Part shown: positions 9,807 to 19,383 of the stretch, piece after piece
Layout: each line of letters begins with the position of its first letter
Position numbering within the stretch: the stretch's first letter is position 1
DNA from: Actinomycetes bacterium
Lineage (GTDB): Bacteria > Actinomycetota > Acidimicrobiia > Acidimicrobiales > Palsa-688
Reading direction: 5' to 3'
Length of the DNA: 64,000 bases
NCBI GenBank assembly: GCA_021799445.1
Contig: JAJZAM010000002.1
Location: 1 to 64,000, forward strand
Notes under the pieces: generated by a model
What the model saw: only the letters and a program-made list of their open reading frames with translations
What the model was told of the DNA's origin: nothing
Database searches by the model: none
Translations under genes and position numbers: made by a program

Positions 9807-11327
9807 ATGCAGCGAGGGACCGAATCGACTCAGGCTGAAGCCGGGAAGTCGCGACCTGGGGAGTTGCAGGACCGCACGCTGCGGTCGAACCCGGCTTCGC
9901 AAACCTTCAGCAGGCGTGTAGCGATCTTAGCGATCTGCTCGATGAGCCTCTTCATAGTCGGCTTGGACAACACCATCGTCAACGTTGCCCTCCCCTCGAT
10001 CGGCGCCCACCTGCACGCGTCAGTGTCGGGTCTGCAGTGGACCGTCGACGCCTACACCCTCGTACTAGCCAGCCTTCTCATGCTGTCCGGTTCCACGGCG
10101 GACCGTCTCGGTCGCAAACGGACCTTCCAAACCGGCCTGGTTATCTTCTCCACTGGATCGCTGCTCTGCAGCGTCGCTCCTTCGCTGGGCCTTCTAGTGG
10201 CCTTCCGCGCCTTTCAAGCCATAGGGGGCTCAATGCTCAATCCCGTGGCTCTGTCGATCATCACCAACACCTTCACCGACCGCAAGGAACGGGCGCAAGC
10301 GATCGGAGTCTGGGGGGCTGTCATCGGTCTGAGCATGGGCCTTGGGCCGGTGGTCGGAGGAGCGCTAGTGTCTGCCGCTGGTTGGCCTTCGATCTTCTGG
10401 GTCAACGTGCCTATAGGAGTTTCAGCGTGCGTGCTCACGGCCCTGTTCGTCCCGGAATCAAAAGCTCCTAGACCCCGCCGGCTCGATCCGGTAGCACAGG
10501 TCCTACTGGTGGTCATGCTCTCCTCGCTCACATACGGAATAATCCAAGGAGCGGCCAACGGGTACACGTCAGCAGGGATCATCGCCGTCTTGGCGGTCGC
10601 CGGCGGGTCGCTCAGCCTCTTCATCGCCTACGAGCAGCGCAGGAGCGAGCCTCTAGTAGACATGAGCTTCTTTCGGAGCTTCCCCTTTTCCGCCGCTTCG
10701 ATGATCGCCGTTGTCGCCTTCGCGTGCCTGGGGGGTTTCTTGTTCTTGAACACCTTGTACCTTCAAGATGTCCGCCATCTCAGCGCTTTCGCTGCCGGCG
10801 TCGACACCCTGCCGATGGCGTTGATGGTCGTGGTGCTACCGCCTGTCTCGGGCGCCGTCGTGGCACGCCACGGTACAAGGATCCCGCTGGTCGTCTCAGG
10901 GGCGTTCCTCGCCGCTAGCGGGCTCCTGCTCACTTCACTAACGGCGACCACTTCGTTCGCCGAGTTGTTCTTTGCCTACGCCCTTTTCGGCATCGGATTC
11001 GGCATGGTCAACGCGCCTATTACAAACACCGCCGTTTCGGGTATGCCTAACAGCCAAGCCGGCGTCGCCGCCGCCATTGCTTCCACCGGGCGCCAGGTCG
11101 GCCAGGTTCTCGGGGTGGCGGTGCTCGGGGCTTTTGCGACGGCCACCATGAGCGGTTCCGGCCACTTCGGGTCCGGCGCCACAGCCCTCGCAGGCCTCGC
11201 CGGAGCTACCCACCCTGGATGGTGGATCGTGGTGGGCTGCGGTGTGACGATCAGCGCACTGGGCTGGGCGAGCAGCACGACCCTCGCTAGGCGAAGCGCT
11301 AGGACAGTAGCCGAGCGCTTCGCTTAG
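9807..11327 (+). CDS. MFS transporter, DHA2 (EmrB/QacA) family
   Basis: LDNTIVNVALPSIGAHLHASVSGLQWTVDAYTLVLASLLMLSGSTADRLGRKRTFQTGL; multiple TM helices. Confidence 0.93.
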   Translation: MQRGTESTQAEAGKSRPGELQDRTLRSNPASQTFSRRVAILAICSMSLFIVGLDNTIVNVALPSIGAHLHASVSGLQWTVDAYTLVLASLLMLSGSTADRLGRKRTFQTGLVIFSTGSLLCSVAPSLGLLVAFRAFQAIGGSMLNPVALSIITNTFTDRKERAQAIGVWGAVIGLSMGLGPVVGGALVSAAGWPSIFWVNVPIGVSACVLTALFVPESKAPRPRRLDPVAQVLLVVMLSSLTYGIIQGAANGYTSAGIIAVLAVAGGSLSLFIAYEQRRSEPLVDMSFFRSFPFSAASMIAVVAFACLGGFLFLNTLYLQDVRHLSAFAAGVDTLPMALMVVVLPPVSGAVVARHGTRIPLVVSGAFLAASGLLLTSLTATTSFAELFFAYALFGIGFGMVNAPITNTAVSGMPNSQAGVAAAIASTGRQVGQVLGVAVLGAFATATMSGSGHFGSGATALAGLAGATHPGWWIVVGCGVTISALGWASSTTLARRSARTVAERFA

Positions 11328-11386
11328 CCCTGCGAAGGCTCAGTCCGTGCCCACAAGCCGGGCATGACCGTGCTAGTCGGGTCTGC

Positions 11387-11674
11387 CTAGGAGACGATCT
11401 CGCTGGTCTGCATCACAGGGGTGATGTTCGTGTAGTTGGCGACGTCAGCCATCACATCGCCGGTGCCTGGAGCTGCCATAGCAGCGTTGAGAGCGTCGAG
11501 CGAGTCGAAGCGGAAGTGCACCGCTGCGACATAGGGTCCGTTGATACCTTTCTCAATCTCGGAGTCGGTCAACCCCCACGTCTTCATGGCCAGCGGCACA
11601 TGACTGTTGCGGTAGTACTCGTGGTCGAAGGTGGAACCTTCGCCGCTCGGATAGAAGACGCTCACTTTTATCAT
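11387..11674 (-). CDS. EthD family / dimeric alpha-beta barrel protein
   Basis: MIKVSVFYPSGEGSTFDHEYYRNSHVPLAMKTWGL...GPYVAAVHFRFDSLDALNAAMAAPGTGDVMADVANYTNITPVMQTSEIV. Confidence 0.88.
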   Translation of the reverse strand: MIKVSVFYPSGEGSTFDHEYYRNSHVPLAMKTWGLTDSEIEKGINGPYVAAVHFRFDSLDALNAAMAAPGTGDVMADVANYTNITPVMQTSEIVS

Positions 11675-11712
11675 GCCTGTATTATTGCGCTTGGGGACGC
11701 TGCTTGCAGGTC

Positions 11713-12111
11713 TCAGTACATCATCCTCGGGTCGCGGTAGTGCTTGAACTCGATGAGGTTCCCGGACGGGTCTCGCAGCACGAACGTCAAGTGCTCTTCG
11801 ACCATGTCCTTGAACCTCGGCTCGCACGCCTTGAAGAACGGTATCTCCCGGGTGACGGCGCAGAACAGGACCGCATCGAACTGCGACCGCTCGACGAAAG
11901 TCACCCCGAAATGGCGGGGATACAGCTCGGGGTCACGATCCCATCCATCTGATAGGTGGCACACGACCTGGTCGCCGAAGAAATCCAAGGTGATCCGGTC
12001 GTCGTAGCGCCTGGCGAGATGGCAGCCGAGCTTGTTGACGTAGAAATCTTGAGCCTCATCCAGGTCACGCACCGGTATGGCGAGATGGAAAACGTTGGAG
12101 GAGCTACGCAT
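11713..12111 (-). CDS. VOC family (glyoxalase/dioxygenase superfamily) protein
   Basis: VFHLAIPVRDLDEAQDFYVNKLGCHLARR...FVLRDPSGNLIEFKHYRDPRMMY. Confidence 0.9.
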   Translation of the reverse strand: MRSSSNVFHLAIPVRDLDEAQDFYVNKLGCHLARRYDDRITLDFFGDQVVCHLSDGWDRDPELYPRHFGVTFVERSQFDAVLFCAVTREIPFFKACEPRFKDMVEEHLTFVLRDPSGNLIEFKHYRDPRMMY

Positions 12112-14581
12112 GGACGTTCTCCTTGCTGAACGTTCCGAAAGTGTCAGAGCGCAGGCCGAGCCTTAGCGTCTCCAGGCCGATCACGTCACCGGGAGCTATG
12201 TTGCCGAGGTTCACGTCAGGCCCTGACATCTCGATGAACCTAACTTGGAGGTCCTTCGTCGGAGCCTCGAACATCACGTGTTCGCCTTGTGGATCACAAG
12301 CGAGGACAGCGTCGACGATGTCCTCGCGGGGAGTGCCATCAGATCTGCAGATTCCGCTTCGCCCGCTCTCGCGCGCTTCGGCTATGACCAGTTTCGCTCC
12401 GCTTTGCAGATCTTCGGACGCTTGGCGGCCCAGGTCCGCCGCTTGCGAGGCTGCCGCCCTGGCTTGGTCCTTGTAGCCCACCTCGCTTATCACGGTGAAC
12501 TCTCTTGCGACTCGTCGTATGTAGCGCGCCCGGTCTGTTCGGGATATCTCGATCGTCCCGTCGGACACCTCGACGTGACTGACCTCTAGCCGATGGCACA
12601 AGGCCAAGTAGGCGTCGAATCGGTCCGCTGCGACGAACTTCTCGAACAGGGTCCCCCCGAAGAACGCGCCTATCCCAAGGTCGCGTAGAACCTGCATCTT
12701 CGCCTCGATGCCGGGGGTGACCAAGGCGGTACCCCAACCGAACTTGACCAGGTCGATGTGCCCGGCGGCGCTAGACACGGCATCGGCGAAAGAACAGACC
12801 GGTAGTCCCCCGTCTATGACCATCGTAAGCCCTCTGCGCCTAGGTTTCGCGCTGCGCTGCGGAAGCCCCAGAACGGCCGACGCCACCGACGTCGGCACCT
12901 TCGTGGCGGCGCTGCAACGCCGCCTCCCGCTTGAGGGATCCAACCCTGCCGCAACGCGGCTAGCCACCTCAGCGCGGCGGATCTTGCCGGTAGGACCCGC
13001 TGGTAGAGAGCTCGTCACGTGTATCTCCACCGGCCGTTTGAAGCGGCTGAGAGAATCTTCGCACGTCTGCGCCAGCTCGGCCGCCAAATCTTCGGGGGAC
13101 ACCGACGCCGAACTTGCTGCTATGACGTACGCCACCGGCTCCGCACCGACCGTCGGTTGGGGACGGCCGACCACGACCGCAGCGGTGACATCCGGGTGGG
13201 CTAGAAGTAACTCTTCGACCTCTCTAGGGGCGATCTTCTCCCCACCTCGGTTGATGACGTCTCCGTCCCGTCCGACAAGATAGACGTAACCATCCTCATC
13301 CTGGTATCCGACGTCCCCAGTGTCGAGCCAGCCGTCAGCGTCGACGGCGCTGCGAGACGTCCATCGCATCAACCCGAGACCCGACGTGGTCTCAGCTCCA
13401 CGAACGCCACGCCGAACTTCCTCTGCGTCACCCCAGCCGTGGCGGTCTTCACGACTCGGGCGCATAGCCCAGTAGACAGGGGTTACCCTAGATCCTCTGA
13501 TCTGAACCTTGCCGGCCTGCGATCCCGTCACGGGTTCGCTGCCCTCACCCACCACGCGCAGCTCGACGCCTACGGGCAGCCCCACCGATCCGGGCCGAAC
13601 AGCCCCTGGAGGGTTGGCTGTGATCTGGCTGGCCGCCTCCGTCATACCGTAGGTTTCCACAACCGGGATAGAAGTGAGCAACTCAAAACGCTCCCTCACC
13701 GCTGCCGGCAGCGGTGCCGACGCTGACCTCGCTAGCCTTAACCGGCCCGTTCTAGACGAGTCGGAGACCATGACGGTTTGGCTTGAGACGGGTGAACGCA
13801 CCGTCTCGCTCCAGGATGCGCCGGAGGGGATCTCGGCACGCGACGCGAGGATCGCCATCACTGCGGGCACCAAGTTGAGCCACGTTGCGCCCACCCGCCC
13901 CACCGTCGACCAGAACGATCTTCTAGAAAACTGGCGTTCGACGACTATCGTCGAGTCGGCTACGAGCGCTGAGAGCACTCCCACGACCAGACCGTTGATG
14001 TGGAAAAGCGGCAGCGGCGAGTAGCCAACGTCTTCGGGAGAAAGTGCCAGCTGTGCTGCCACACCAGCCGCTGTCGCCAGCAACTGCTTTTCGGTCAGGG
14101 GAACAATTTTCGGATCGCCGGTTGTACCTGAGCTGGCCATGAGGAGTGACGGCCAGGCCGGCACAGGGGGGAGATCAACCTGTGGTCTGCGACGCCCGCC
14201 GAGCTTGTGGATCCCGTCGCTGCTGGCCCACCAAGTCTCCAAGCTCCACACGGCGGAGCCTGAGATAGCCTCAGCGTTGCGGTCGGTAAGGATGCAGCGC
14301 ACTCCGAGTTGGTCGACGCGCGACTTCAGGTCGCGTTCCGGAGCGGCCGGGTCCAGCGGTACGACGATCACTCCGCTCGCCAGGCCGGCGACGAAGTTCG
14401 ATGCCATCACCACCGGGTCCGAGATAGCCAACCCGACGGGACCGACCAAACCGTTCGAAACCCAGGAGTCTGCCAGTTCTGCCACCTGACGCCAGGTCAC
14501 ACCGCGGCCGCTGGCACCTTCGACTACCGCCAACCCGGGACGGACGCTCCGGGTGCTGAGAAGATCACGGACAGTCAGCAT
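12104..14581 (-). CDS. Fusion protein: AMP-dependent acyl-CoA synthetase/ligase (N-terminal) + phosphosulfolactate synthase (ComA)-like domain (C-terminal)
   Basis: N-term: MLTVRDLLSTRSV..., LLMASSGTTGDPKIVPLTEKQL, ETYGMTEAASQI, WLDTGDVGYQDEDGYVYLVGRDGDVINRGGEKI, PTGKIRR. C-term: LPQRSAKPRRRGLTMVIDGGLP...HIDLVKFGWGTALVTPGIEAKMQVLRDLGIGAFFGGTLFEKF...VSHVEVSDGTIEI...EVGYKD...IAEARESGRSGICRSDG...IMFEAP-type region. One uninterrupted ORF; ATG 14581 chosen over the 14680 start. Confidence 0.85.
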   Translation of the reverse strand: MLTVRDLLSTRSVRPGLAVVEGASGRGVTWRQVAELADSWVSNGLVGPVGLAISDPVVMASNFVAGLASGVIVVPLDPAAPERDLKSRVDQLGVRCILTDRNAEAISGSAVWSLETWWASSDGIHKLGGRRRPQVDLPPVPAWPSLLMASSGTTGDPKIVPLTEKQLLATAAGVAAQLALSPEDVGYSPLPLFHINGLVVGVLSALVADSTIVVERQFSRRSFWSTVGRVGATWLNLVPAVMAILASRAEIPSGASWSETVRSPVSSQTVMVSDSSRTGRLRLARSASAPLPAAVRERFELLTSIPVVETYGMTEAASQITANPPGAVRPGSVGLPVGVELRVVGEGSEPVTGSQAGKVQIRGSRVTPVYWAMRPSREDRHGWGDAEEVRRGVRGAETTSGLGLMRWTSRSAVDADGWLDTGDVGYQDEDGYVYLVGRDGDVINRGGEKIAPREVEELLLAHPDVTAAVVVGRPQPTVGAEPVAYVIAASSASVSPEDLAAELAQTCEDSLSRFKRPVEIHVTSSLPAGPTGKIRRAEVASRVAAGLDPSSGRRRCSAATKVPTSVASAVLGLPQRSAKPRRRGLTMVIDGGLPVCSFADAVSSAAGHIDLVKFGWGTALVTPGIEAKMQVLRDLGIGAFFGGTLFEKFVAADRFDAYLALCHRLEVSHVEVSDGTIEISRTDRARYIRRVAREFTVISEVGYKDQARAAASQAADLGRQASEDLQSGAKLVIAEARESGRSGICRSDGTPREDIVDAVLACDPQGEHVMFEAPTKDLQVRFIEMSGPDVNLGNIAPGDVIGLETLRLGLRSDTFGTFSKENVHA

Positions 14582-15843
14582 GGCACTAGCGCTCCTTTGG
14601 AGGGTTCTTGTTTTACGGTGTCGAAAGGAAGACCGTGTTCGGACACTGCTCTCGGCTGGCGCTTGACCTGCGACCGCCAAGGCCTACCGGTCAGGGCGAG
14701 CGACAAGGGAGTGCGGCGTGCTGCGAGGGTTATTACCGTCGCTCCGACCACCGTGATTACGTAGGAGACGGCTGTAGCAACGAAGTCCGGCATGACCTGA
14801 TGCCCGTTCGCGAAGCCCGCGTAGTCGAGGAGCACAGCAAGCACCAGAGGGTGGGAGAGGTATATCCCAAACGAGGCGTCCGACAGCACTTCGATGATGC
14901 GCTGTCCTCTGCGCCGGCCTGAAGCCCAGCTGCGTCCAACCAGGTAGACGACGATGACAGCGGCAAGGCACGACAGTGCCATGGCGGGCTGGAGGACGTC
15001 GTTAGCTTGACGAGGTGCCATCGTCGACAGTTGCGAGGCGTACGCAGCAAGGGACCCGGCGGCGGACACGGCGGCTACACCTAGAAGCAGCTTAGAGTAG
15101 CGAGCCGCTAACGCTTCGACCCGGTCGAGGTGGACGGCGGCGTAGGCGCCGCCCAGCACGTACATGGCGTAGGTCGGCAACAACTCGTAGGCGTGGGCGT
15201 AGAACCATCCTCCCGGACCTGACGGCGCCTGAGTGTAGTGAATTACCGCCAGCCAACCGACGTTCGCGGCTACCACAGCGCCCAGTACCGGCAGCGCCCG
15301 ATGCGCCGTGGCCCGAACGAAACGCATCAGCAGGGGGAAAACCAAATAGAGCTGGATGGTGACAACCAGAAAATACAGGTGGTACATTGCGCCGCCGTCC
15401 AACAGGTCGGTGAGGAAGGCGCCTACGGAAGGCTTAACGTGGGCGTGGCCTAAAACCCCGTACGCGTAGTAAATGCCGCTCCACACGACGTACGGCGCTG
15501 CAACGAAGGTGACCCTCTTCCTCCAGAACGACTTCGCCTTCAACGGCTTTCCCCATGTGGAGTAGACCAGCACGAAGCCTGTTATGGCGAAGAAGACCTC
15601 GCGGCCGTATTGGAGTAGCATCATCATCCCGGCGGCCACCTGATTGTCGGGCTCCTCGGTGAAAGCAAGCGAGTGGACCGCTATGACTGCAGCGAAAGTG
15701 AGGAGACGCACAACGTCGACCTGCCAAAGGTGACCACGCCCAAGAGCACCCTGCGAGTCCCTGACTATCAGTTCTGCCGGCGCTTCTCCCGCCCCGGCCT
15801 GACTGTCGGGTTCGGCTGGTTGGGTCGATGCCGGCTGGCGCAC
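14575..15843 (-). CDS. Acyltransferase 3 family membrane protein
   Basis: QVDVVRLLTFAAVIAVHSLAF..., GREVFFAITGFVLVYS, FWRKRVTFVAAPYVVWSGIYY, DASFGIYLSHPLVLAVLLDYAG; multiple TM. Confidence 0.9.
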   Translation of the reverse strand: MRQPASTQPAEPDSQAGAGEAPAELIVRDSQGALGRGHLWQVDVVRLLTFAAVIAVHSLAFTEEPDNQVAAGMMMLLQYGREVFFAITGFVLVYSTWGKPLKAKSFWRKRVTFVAAPYVVWSGIYYAYGVLGHAHVKPSVGAFLTDLLDGGAMYHLYFLVVTIQLYLVFPLLMRFVRATAHRALPVLGAVVAANVGWLAVIHYTQAPSGPGGWFYAHAYELLPTYAMYVLGGAYAAVHLDRVEALAARYSKLLLGVAAVSAAGSLAAYASQLSTMAPRQANDVLQPAMALSCLAAVIVVYLVGRSWASGRRRGQRIIEVLSDASFGIYLSHPLVLAVLLDYAGFANGHQVMPDFVATAVSYVITVVGATVITLAARRTPLSLALTGRPWRSQVKRQPRAVSEHGLPFDTVKQEPSKGALVPC

Positions 15844-15938
15844 TTCACCATGATCGGAGGGCTAGCTGAAAAGCCGCCCTTCGAGCGCTGAGAGGTTGCT
15901 GAAAATCCTTCCCGCACCGTCAGGCAGACCCTGCACCG

Positions 15939-17207
15939 TCAAGTAGACGACGCCATGATTATCTGTGCCACGTCCAGGTAACCGGATCGGAAACCAGCTT
16001 CGGAGTAGGCCAGATAAAAGTCCCACATGCGCCTGAAAGTCCTGTCGAAGCCCAGACGGTCGACTGCCAGCTCCTCCGAGCGGAACTTCTCCCTCCAAGT
16101 CGCGAGAGTCTCGGCGTAGGAGTGGCCAAAGTGGTGGCGTTGCAGGATACGAAGCTTGGTGCTCGTACGCAGCACCCCTTCGATTGCTTCCATCGAAGGG
16201 ATCATCCCACCGGGGAAAATGTACTTGTGGATCCAGGTCCACGAGTTGCGGGCGGCCGCGAAACCGTCGTGGCGCATCAGGATCGTCTGCAAACCTATCC
16301 GCCCTCCCGGAGCTAGACGGGCTTCGAGCGTAGCGAAGTAGGTTGGCCACCAACGCTCCCCGACAGCCTCGATCATCTCGACGCTCACCACCGCGTCGTA
16401 AGTTCCCGCAGACCTGCGGTAGTCCTCTACTTTCACATCGACACAATGAGACAGCCCCTCCTCGGCGATACGTTTGCGAGCGAGGGCCGCCTGCTCGACC
16501 GACAGTGTCAAGCTGGTCACGTTGGCACCCCTCCTTGCAGCCCGCAATGCCAGCTCACCCCAGCCGGTGCCGATCTCGAGCACCTTAGCGCCGGGCCCGA
16601 CCCGAGCGTCGTCGAGGAGCTTTTCGATCTTACGGGCCTGGGCGTTCTCCAACGCCTCGTCGGGCCCGTCGTACAACGCCGATGAGTACGTCATAGTCGG
16701 ATCCAGGAACAAGGCGAACAGCTCGTTCGACAAGTCGTAATGCCGCCGGATGTTGCGCAGCGAACCACTAGGGTCGTTGTCCTCGTCGGGAGGAAGCGAA
16801 GGCTCGTAGAAACGCCTGATCCATTGCAGTCGGGGAGGAATCAAAGTCCGCATCTGCGCAGCCATGGCGCTCAACAAGCCTGCGAGATCCTGGGCTTTCC
16901 AGTCACCCGCCATATACGACTCGCCGAACCCGATCTTTCCGTCCCGTCCCAGCCGGGCGAAGAACTGAGCTGGCCTTACCAACTCCAAGACTGGACCGCC
17001 GGGACGACCGAACCTTTTGCCATCCGGGAATACCACCTCGATCCCGGTTCGTATGGCGGCGTTTCGCAGAAGCACCTTTGCGATAGCAGCACGTGTCGGG
17101 GCGGGCGCAGGGGTTCGCATCGCCGGCCAGCGATCGAAGTCCACAGCGGCGTCCTCGGCCGGTGATGAGTCACGCTTAGGGCGACGGCCAGTTTCGACGA
17201 GGCTCAA
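15939..17207 (-). CDS. Cyclopropane-fatty-acyl-phospholipid synthase family SAM-dependent methyltransferase
   Basis: IRRHYDLSNELFALFLDPTMTYSSALY, VLEIGTGWGELALRAARRGANVTSLTLSVEQAALA, YDAVVSVEMIEAVGERWWPTYF. Confidence 0.94.
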   Translation of the reverse strand: MSLVETGRRPKRDSSPAEDAAVDFDRWPAMRTPAPAPTRAAIAKVLLRNAAIRTGIEVVFPDGKRFGRPGGPVLELVRPAQFFARLGRDGKIGFGESYMAGDWKAQDLAGLLSAMAAQMRTLIPPRLQWIRRFYEPSLPPDEDNDPSGSLRNIRRHYDLSNELFALFLDPTMTYSSALYDGPDEALENAQARKIEKLLDDARVGPGAKVLEIGTGWGELALRAARRGANVTSLTLSVEQAALARKRIAEEGLSHCVDVKVEDYRRSAGTYDAVVSVEMIEAVGERWWPTYFATLEARLAPGGRIGLQTILMRHDGFAAARNSWTWIHKYIFPGGMIPSMEAIEGVLRTSTKLRILQRHHFGHSYAETLATWREKFRSEELAVDRLGFDRTFRRMWDFYLAYSEAGFRSGYLDVAQIIMASST

Positions 17208-18037
17208 TTAGAAATCTCCTTCTCCTCGGAGGACCTAACACCGTCAAGGCAACCGCCCGGTTGAGCAGTCCAGACGGTCGACGTCTCTTGCTTTTTGATA
17301 GGAACTCCCTTAGCCCAGAGGCGCAGGCCCTGCCATTGGATGAGAACCCGCCCACGAAGAGGCGCCACCGGGTAGCGAATAGCCAGCCGGAGGAGTGCCC
17401 ATGGGCTGTCTTTAACCCGCTCACCTGCCATCCAAGCTCGAAAAGGAGGCTCGTTCGACCGGTCCAGGGTGACCGACACCGCCAGGGAACGACCCGGGTC
17501 CGATATCGAAATTCGGTATTTGCCGTCGACGGGATAGAAAGGTGAAACGTACATCTCTTTGTCTGCCTCGGCTACCTTCTTTTCGGGGTCGTCAACTCTC
17601 AGTACGTAGCAGTGGCGACTTCCGTATGTGTTGTGCACCTCGGCGGCTCTCGCTACGAGAGTGCCGTCCTCGCTGTAGCCCCAATAGATGCTGATCGGGT
17701 TGAACACGTACCCTGCCACGGCCAGGTTCGTGAGCACCACCAGCTTTGAGACGTCGATGCCCTGGTCTGCCATTAGCCGGCGGACGTTGAGGTGGTCACC
17801 AGGTCGGTAGCGAGCAAGCGTTCCCCACGGCTTCGACAGCACAGGTGGGTCGTCAACGTCGAAAAGCCACATATAGCTGCGGTACTTGAAGTCGTTGCGG
17901 ACCGGAGCCCGCCGGCTGTGACCTATGTCGACTTGGTACAAACAAGGCAACGCCGGCAGCGACCTTCGCTCCAGCGGCAAGGCCGCAAGCTGTGTACCGG
18001 CCCAGCCGGAGAAATCTCGGTTCCGAAAGGATCTCAT
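17204..18037 (-). CDS. DUF1365 domain-containing protein
   Basis: ALPCLYQVDIGHSRRAPVRNDFKYRSYMWLFDVDDPP, NPISIYWGYSEDGTLVARAAEVHNTYGSRHCYVL, KEMYVSPFYPVDGKYRI; ATG 18037 chosen. Confidence 0.92.
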   Translation of the reverse strand: MRSFRNRDFSGWAGTQLAALPLERRSLPALPCLYQVDIGHSRRAPVRNDFKYRSYMWLFDVDDPPVLSKPWGTLARYRPGDHLNVRRLMADQGIDVSKLVVLTNLAVAGYVFNPISIYWGYSEDGTLVARAAEVHNTYGSRHCYVLRVDDPEKKVAEADKEMYVSPFYPVDGKYRISISDPGRSLAVSVTLDRSNEPPFRAWMAGERVKDSPWALLRLAIRYPVAPLRGRVLIQWQGLRLWAKGVPIKKQETSTVWTAQPGGCLDGVRSSEEKEISN

Positions 18038-18038
18038 G

Positions 18039-19370
18039 TCACCAAGTAACCCCGAGGGAGGCTGCCGCAGCAACGCCCGCCCGACATCCGTCCTCGTGGA
18101 AACCCCAACCGTGGTAAGCGCCGGCGAACGCGATGGTTCCGTCGTTCAAATCGCCTAGCGATGATTGCGCCTTCACAGACTCGGGGGTGTAGATGGGGTG
18201 CTCGTAAACCATGCGTGCGATGACCTGCTCGGCAGGGATGCGGTCGTCGCAGTTGAGCGTTACAAGGAACGGCTGCTTGGTAGTTAGACTAGCTAGGCGG
18301 TTCATGTCATAAGAAACCAGGGCTCGATCCCCTGAAGCGCTGCAGTCGTCTAGCAGGTAGTTCCACGAAGCCCTGGCTTGAGCCCGTTTGGGGAGTACCG
18401 CCGGGTGCTTGTGCAAGGTCACCTCATTGCGCGAGTAGCGGAAGGCTCCCAGCAGTCTCCGTTGAAGCTCGGTAGGACGCTCCAGGATCGACAGAGCCTG
18501 ATCAGGGTGGGTGGCCACGACTACACGGTCGAACACCTCTGTATAACCGTCAGCGAAGCGCACAGTCACCGGCCTGGCGCCTGAATCATCGGGCGCATGG
18601 ACCGACACAGCCTTGACGGGCGCGCACAACCGCACTTCGCTGACGCCTTTTACCGCGGCCTCGACGTAGCTCCTCGAACCCCCGACCAGCGTGTACCACT
18701 GGTGTGATCCACCTACAGAGAGCATCCCGTGGTTGGCCATGAAGGCAAAAAGGTACCTGGCCGGGTATTCGAGCGCCGTCTCCGGGGCGACCGACCACAC
18801 CGCCGACACCACGGGAACCATGAAATGGCGACGAAAGTACCGGGAGAACCCTCCGCGATCGAGGAACTCCCCGAGTGTTATTTCGACCCCTGGCTCACCT
18901 CCCGGCTTGGGTTGCGAACCCTCCGAGACTACCCGCCGCGCATCGCGATAAAACTTGTTGACCTCGAAAAGCATTCGCAAGAAGGCGATCCTGAGCGCAG
19001 ACCTTGGGCTGGCGAAGACGCCACGCAAGCCGAGCGCTCCGGCATACTCCAACCCGCATCCGTTGCAGCGCACGGACATGCTCATGTCACTCGGCTGCGT
19101 GAGAACACCGAGCTCGTCAAAAAGTCGGACTAGGTTCGGGTAGGTGACCCGATTGTGGACGATGAAGCCGCTGTCCACCTCGACCTCGCCTGCGTCGGTC
19201 GTGACTACCGTGTGCGTGTGGGCGTGGCCGCCGAGGCGCCCGTCGGCCTCTATGAGGACCACGTCGTAGCGACGCTGAAGAAGGTACGCTGCGGTCAGGC
19301 CGGCAACGCCCGAGCCTATGACCGCCACCCGCTCTCGGCGACGGCTGGGACTTTCTGGTGACTTCGTCAT
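18039..19370 (-). CDS. NAD(P)/FAD-dependent amine-oxidase-like oxidoreductase
   Basis: RVAVIGSGVAGLTAAYLLQRRYDVVLIEADGRLGGHAHTH, EVEVDSGFIVHNRVTYPNLVRLFDELGV, TIAFAGAYHGWGFHEDGCRAGVAAA. Confidence 0.93.
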   Translation of the reverse strand: MTKSPESPSRRRERVAVIGSGVAGLTAAYLLQRRYDVVLIEADGRLGGHAHTHTVVTTDAGEVEVDSGFIVHNRVTYPNLVRLFDELGVLTQPSDMSMSVRCNGCGLEYAGALGLRGVFASPRSALRIAFLRMLFEVNKFYRDARRVVSEGSQPKPGGEPGVEITLGEFLDRGGFSRYFRRHFMVPVVSAVWSVAPETALEYPARYLFAFMANHGMLSVGGSHQWYTLVGGSRSYVEAAVKGVSEVRLCAPVKAVSVHAPDDSGARPVTVRFADGYTEVFDRVVVATHPDQALSILERPTELQRRLLGAFRYSRNEVTLHKHPAVLPKRAQARASWNYLLDDCSASGDRALVSYDMNRLASLTTKQPFLVTLNCDDRIPAEQVIARMVYEHPIYTPESVKAQSSLGDLNDGTIAFAGAYHGWGFHEDGCRAGVAAAASLGVTW

Positions 19371-19383
19371 TGTGTTGTATTCG

